DNA of 14,753 bases from CAYWLQ01 sp964458775 (GTDB taxonomy: Bacteria; Myxococcota_A; Polyangia; JAAYKL01): assembly GCA_964458775.1 (NCBI GenBank), contig CAYWLQ010000143.1, positions 1-14,753 on the forward strand. The letters run 5' to 3'. Below, in pieces: positions 13,975-14,753 of the stretch. The notes beneath the pieces were generated by a model that worked only from the letters and a program-made list of their open reading frames with translations, was not told the origin of the DNA and did not search any database. The position numbers and the translations under genes were made by a program. The number at the start of each line of letters is the position of its first letter. Position 1 is the first letter of the stretch.

Positions 13975-14753
13975 TTAGCGGCGTTTTTTGTAACTTATAG
14001 AAAATGACGGTTTTTCTCCGTCCAAAAAAGCATTGATTGCTTCAATACTTTTAGGATCTCGCAAGAGTGTTGATAATTGACGGCCTGCTGCCGCCATAGC
14101 ATCTTCCATTTTCTTTCCAAAAATATCATCAGAGTATTTCTTAACAGCCGCCAAAGCATCGGGAGAGGCAAACAAAAGTCTTTTTAATACCGATGAAACA
14201 GTTTTTTCCAGTTCATCATCTTCTGCAATTTCGTCAAAAATTCCAAAACGCTTAGCGTCTTTTGCCTTTAGTCTTTCAGATGACAATACAAGGTAACGCG
14301 CTCTCTTTAGTGAGACGCGCTCCAACAGTAGAGGAAAAACATAGGCGGGAATGATTCCGAATAAAACCTCTGAAAGACCGAATGAGGTTCGTTCAGTCGC
14401 AATAACTATGTCGCAGGCCAAAGCTATTCCTGTTCCTCCGGCTGTTATGTCTCCGTCAACAGCAGCAATGACCGGTTTGGTTGCATTTCTTATTTTCAAT
14501 ACTGCACGAGCGTAAGGCTCTCCGAAGTCATCAGCAATTCCCTCATTATCAGACCTTTTCAGCATAAATCCAAAATCCATTCCCCTTGAAAAGACTTTGT
14601 CTTTGCCTTCAATAACAATTGCTCGAATGTCCGGGTCAGCATCTGCCCTGGAAACCATTTCATGCAATAAAGTCAAGCTTTCATCGTTTACCAAATTTCC
14701 CGTTTCCGGTCGATTCAGAGTGATTCTTGCAACATGGCAATGAACTTCATATA
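13975..14753 (-). CDS. Enoyl-CoA hydratase/isomerase (crotonase) family protein, partial
   Basis: Reading the minus strand from the right edge, the frame is open from the first complete codon (14751-14749) and begins YEVHCHVARITLNRPETGN, the usual crotonase N-terminal strand with LNRPE; the true start is therefore outside the window. About 259 residues are visible. The oxyanion-hole segment DGDITAGGTGIALACDI and the following FGLSEVLFGIIPA are present. The Glu in FGLSE matches Glu144 of rat enoyl-CoA hydratase. Where the second catalytic Glu (rat Glu164) should be, in the segment that here reads RARYLVLSS, there is a Tyr, so the enzyme may be an isomerase, decarboxylase or hydrolase and not a hydratase. 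The C-terminus ends in a basic KKRR. A TTG at 14694 is unlikely to be the real start, because conserved residues precede it. Confidence 0.9.
   Translation of the reverse strand, partial: YEVHCHVARITLNRPETGNLVNDESLTLLHEMVSRADADPDIRAIVIEGKDKVFSRGMDFGFMLKRSDNEGIADDFGEPYARAVLKIRNATKPVIAAVDGDITAGGTGIALACDIVIATERTSFGLSEVLFGIIPAYVFPLLLERVSLKRARYLVLSSERLKAKDAKRFGIFDEIAEDDELEKTVSSVLKRLLFASPDALAAVKKYSDDIFGKKMEDAMAAAGRQLSTLLRDPKSIEAINAFLDGEKPSFSISYKKRR

Overview
The window looks like a stretch of chromosome from a diderm (Gram-negative) bacterium of low to moderate GC. My best guess is a Myxococcota/Bradymonadota-type lineage (the former Deltaproteobacteria). The reasons are a Tat-exported DUF4159 protein, a lipoprotein with a very long Asp-Thr/Asp-Ser stalk, a lipoprotein with FG-GAP/VCBS-like repeats, and a predicted outer-membrane beta-barrel. 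This placement is inference from protein style; no rRNA or other phylogenetic marker is present.

Left part (1-4200): cell-surface glycan genes. A partial ATP-grasp ligase (minus strand, cut by the window edge), a GtrB/ArnC-like polyprenyl-phosphate glycosyltransferase (plus) and a large polytopic membrane protein with GT-C-like features (minus, convergent with the glycosyltransferase). The ATP-grasp and polytopic genes are visibly more AT-rich than the housekeeping genes to the right, as is common for exchangeable polysaccharide loci.

Middle (4200-8240): loosely packed DNA. A doubtful 105-codon ORF lies beside a 700-aa lipoprotein whose stalk is encoded by 42 tandem hexanucleotides and carries an Ig-like (He_PIG) domain and a propeller-like region. 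It is followed by two small ORFs, one of which reads as the broken N-terminus of a membrane sensor protein, and then by a Tat-signal DUF4159 gene on the minus strand.

Right part (8330-14753): a plus-strand run of a beta-barrel protein, ruvX and mltG that may be one operon and ends at a two-hairpin REP/BIME-like element. Converging on it from the minus strand is an overlapping purine nucleoside phosphorylase-cytidine deaminase pair (nucleoside salvage), preceded by an FG-GAP-type lipoprotein and, at the right edge, a partial crotonase-family enzyme. A plus-strand intrinsic terminator with a possible promoter upstream, between the last two genes, may mark a small RNA of about 95 nt.

No tRNA, rRNA, CRISPR array, transposase or phage gene was seen. 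The least ordinary items are the recently expanded coding repeat, the REP doublet without its transposase, the candidate small RNA and the gene remnants around 7045-7385.
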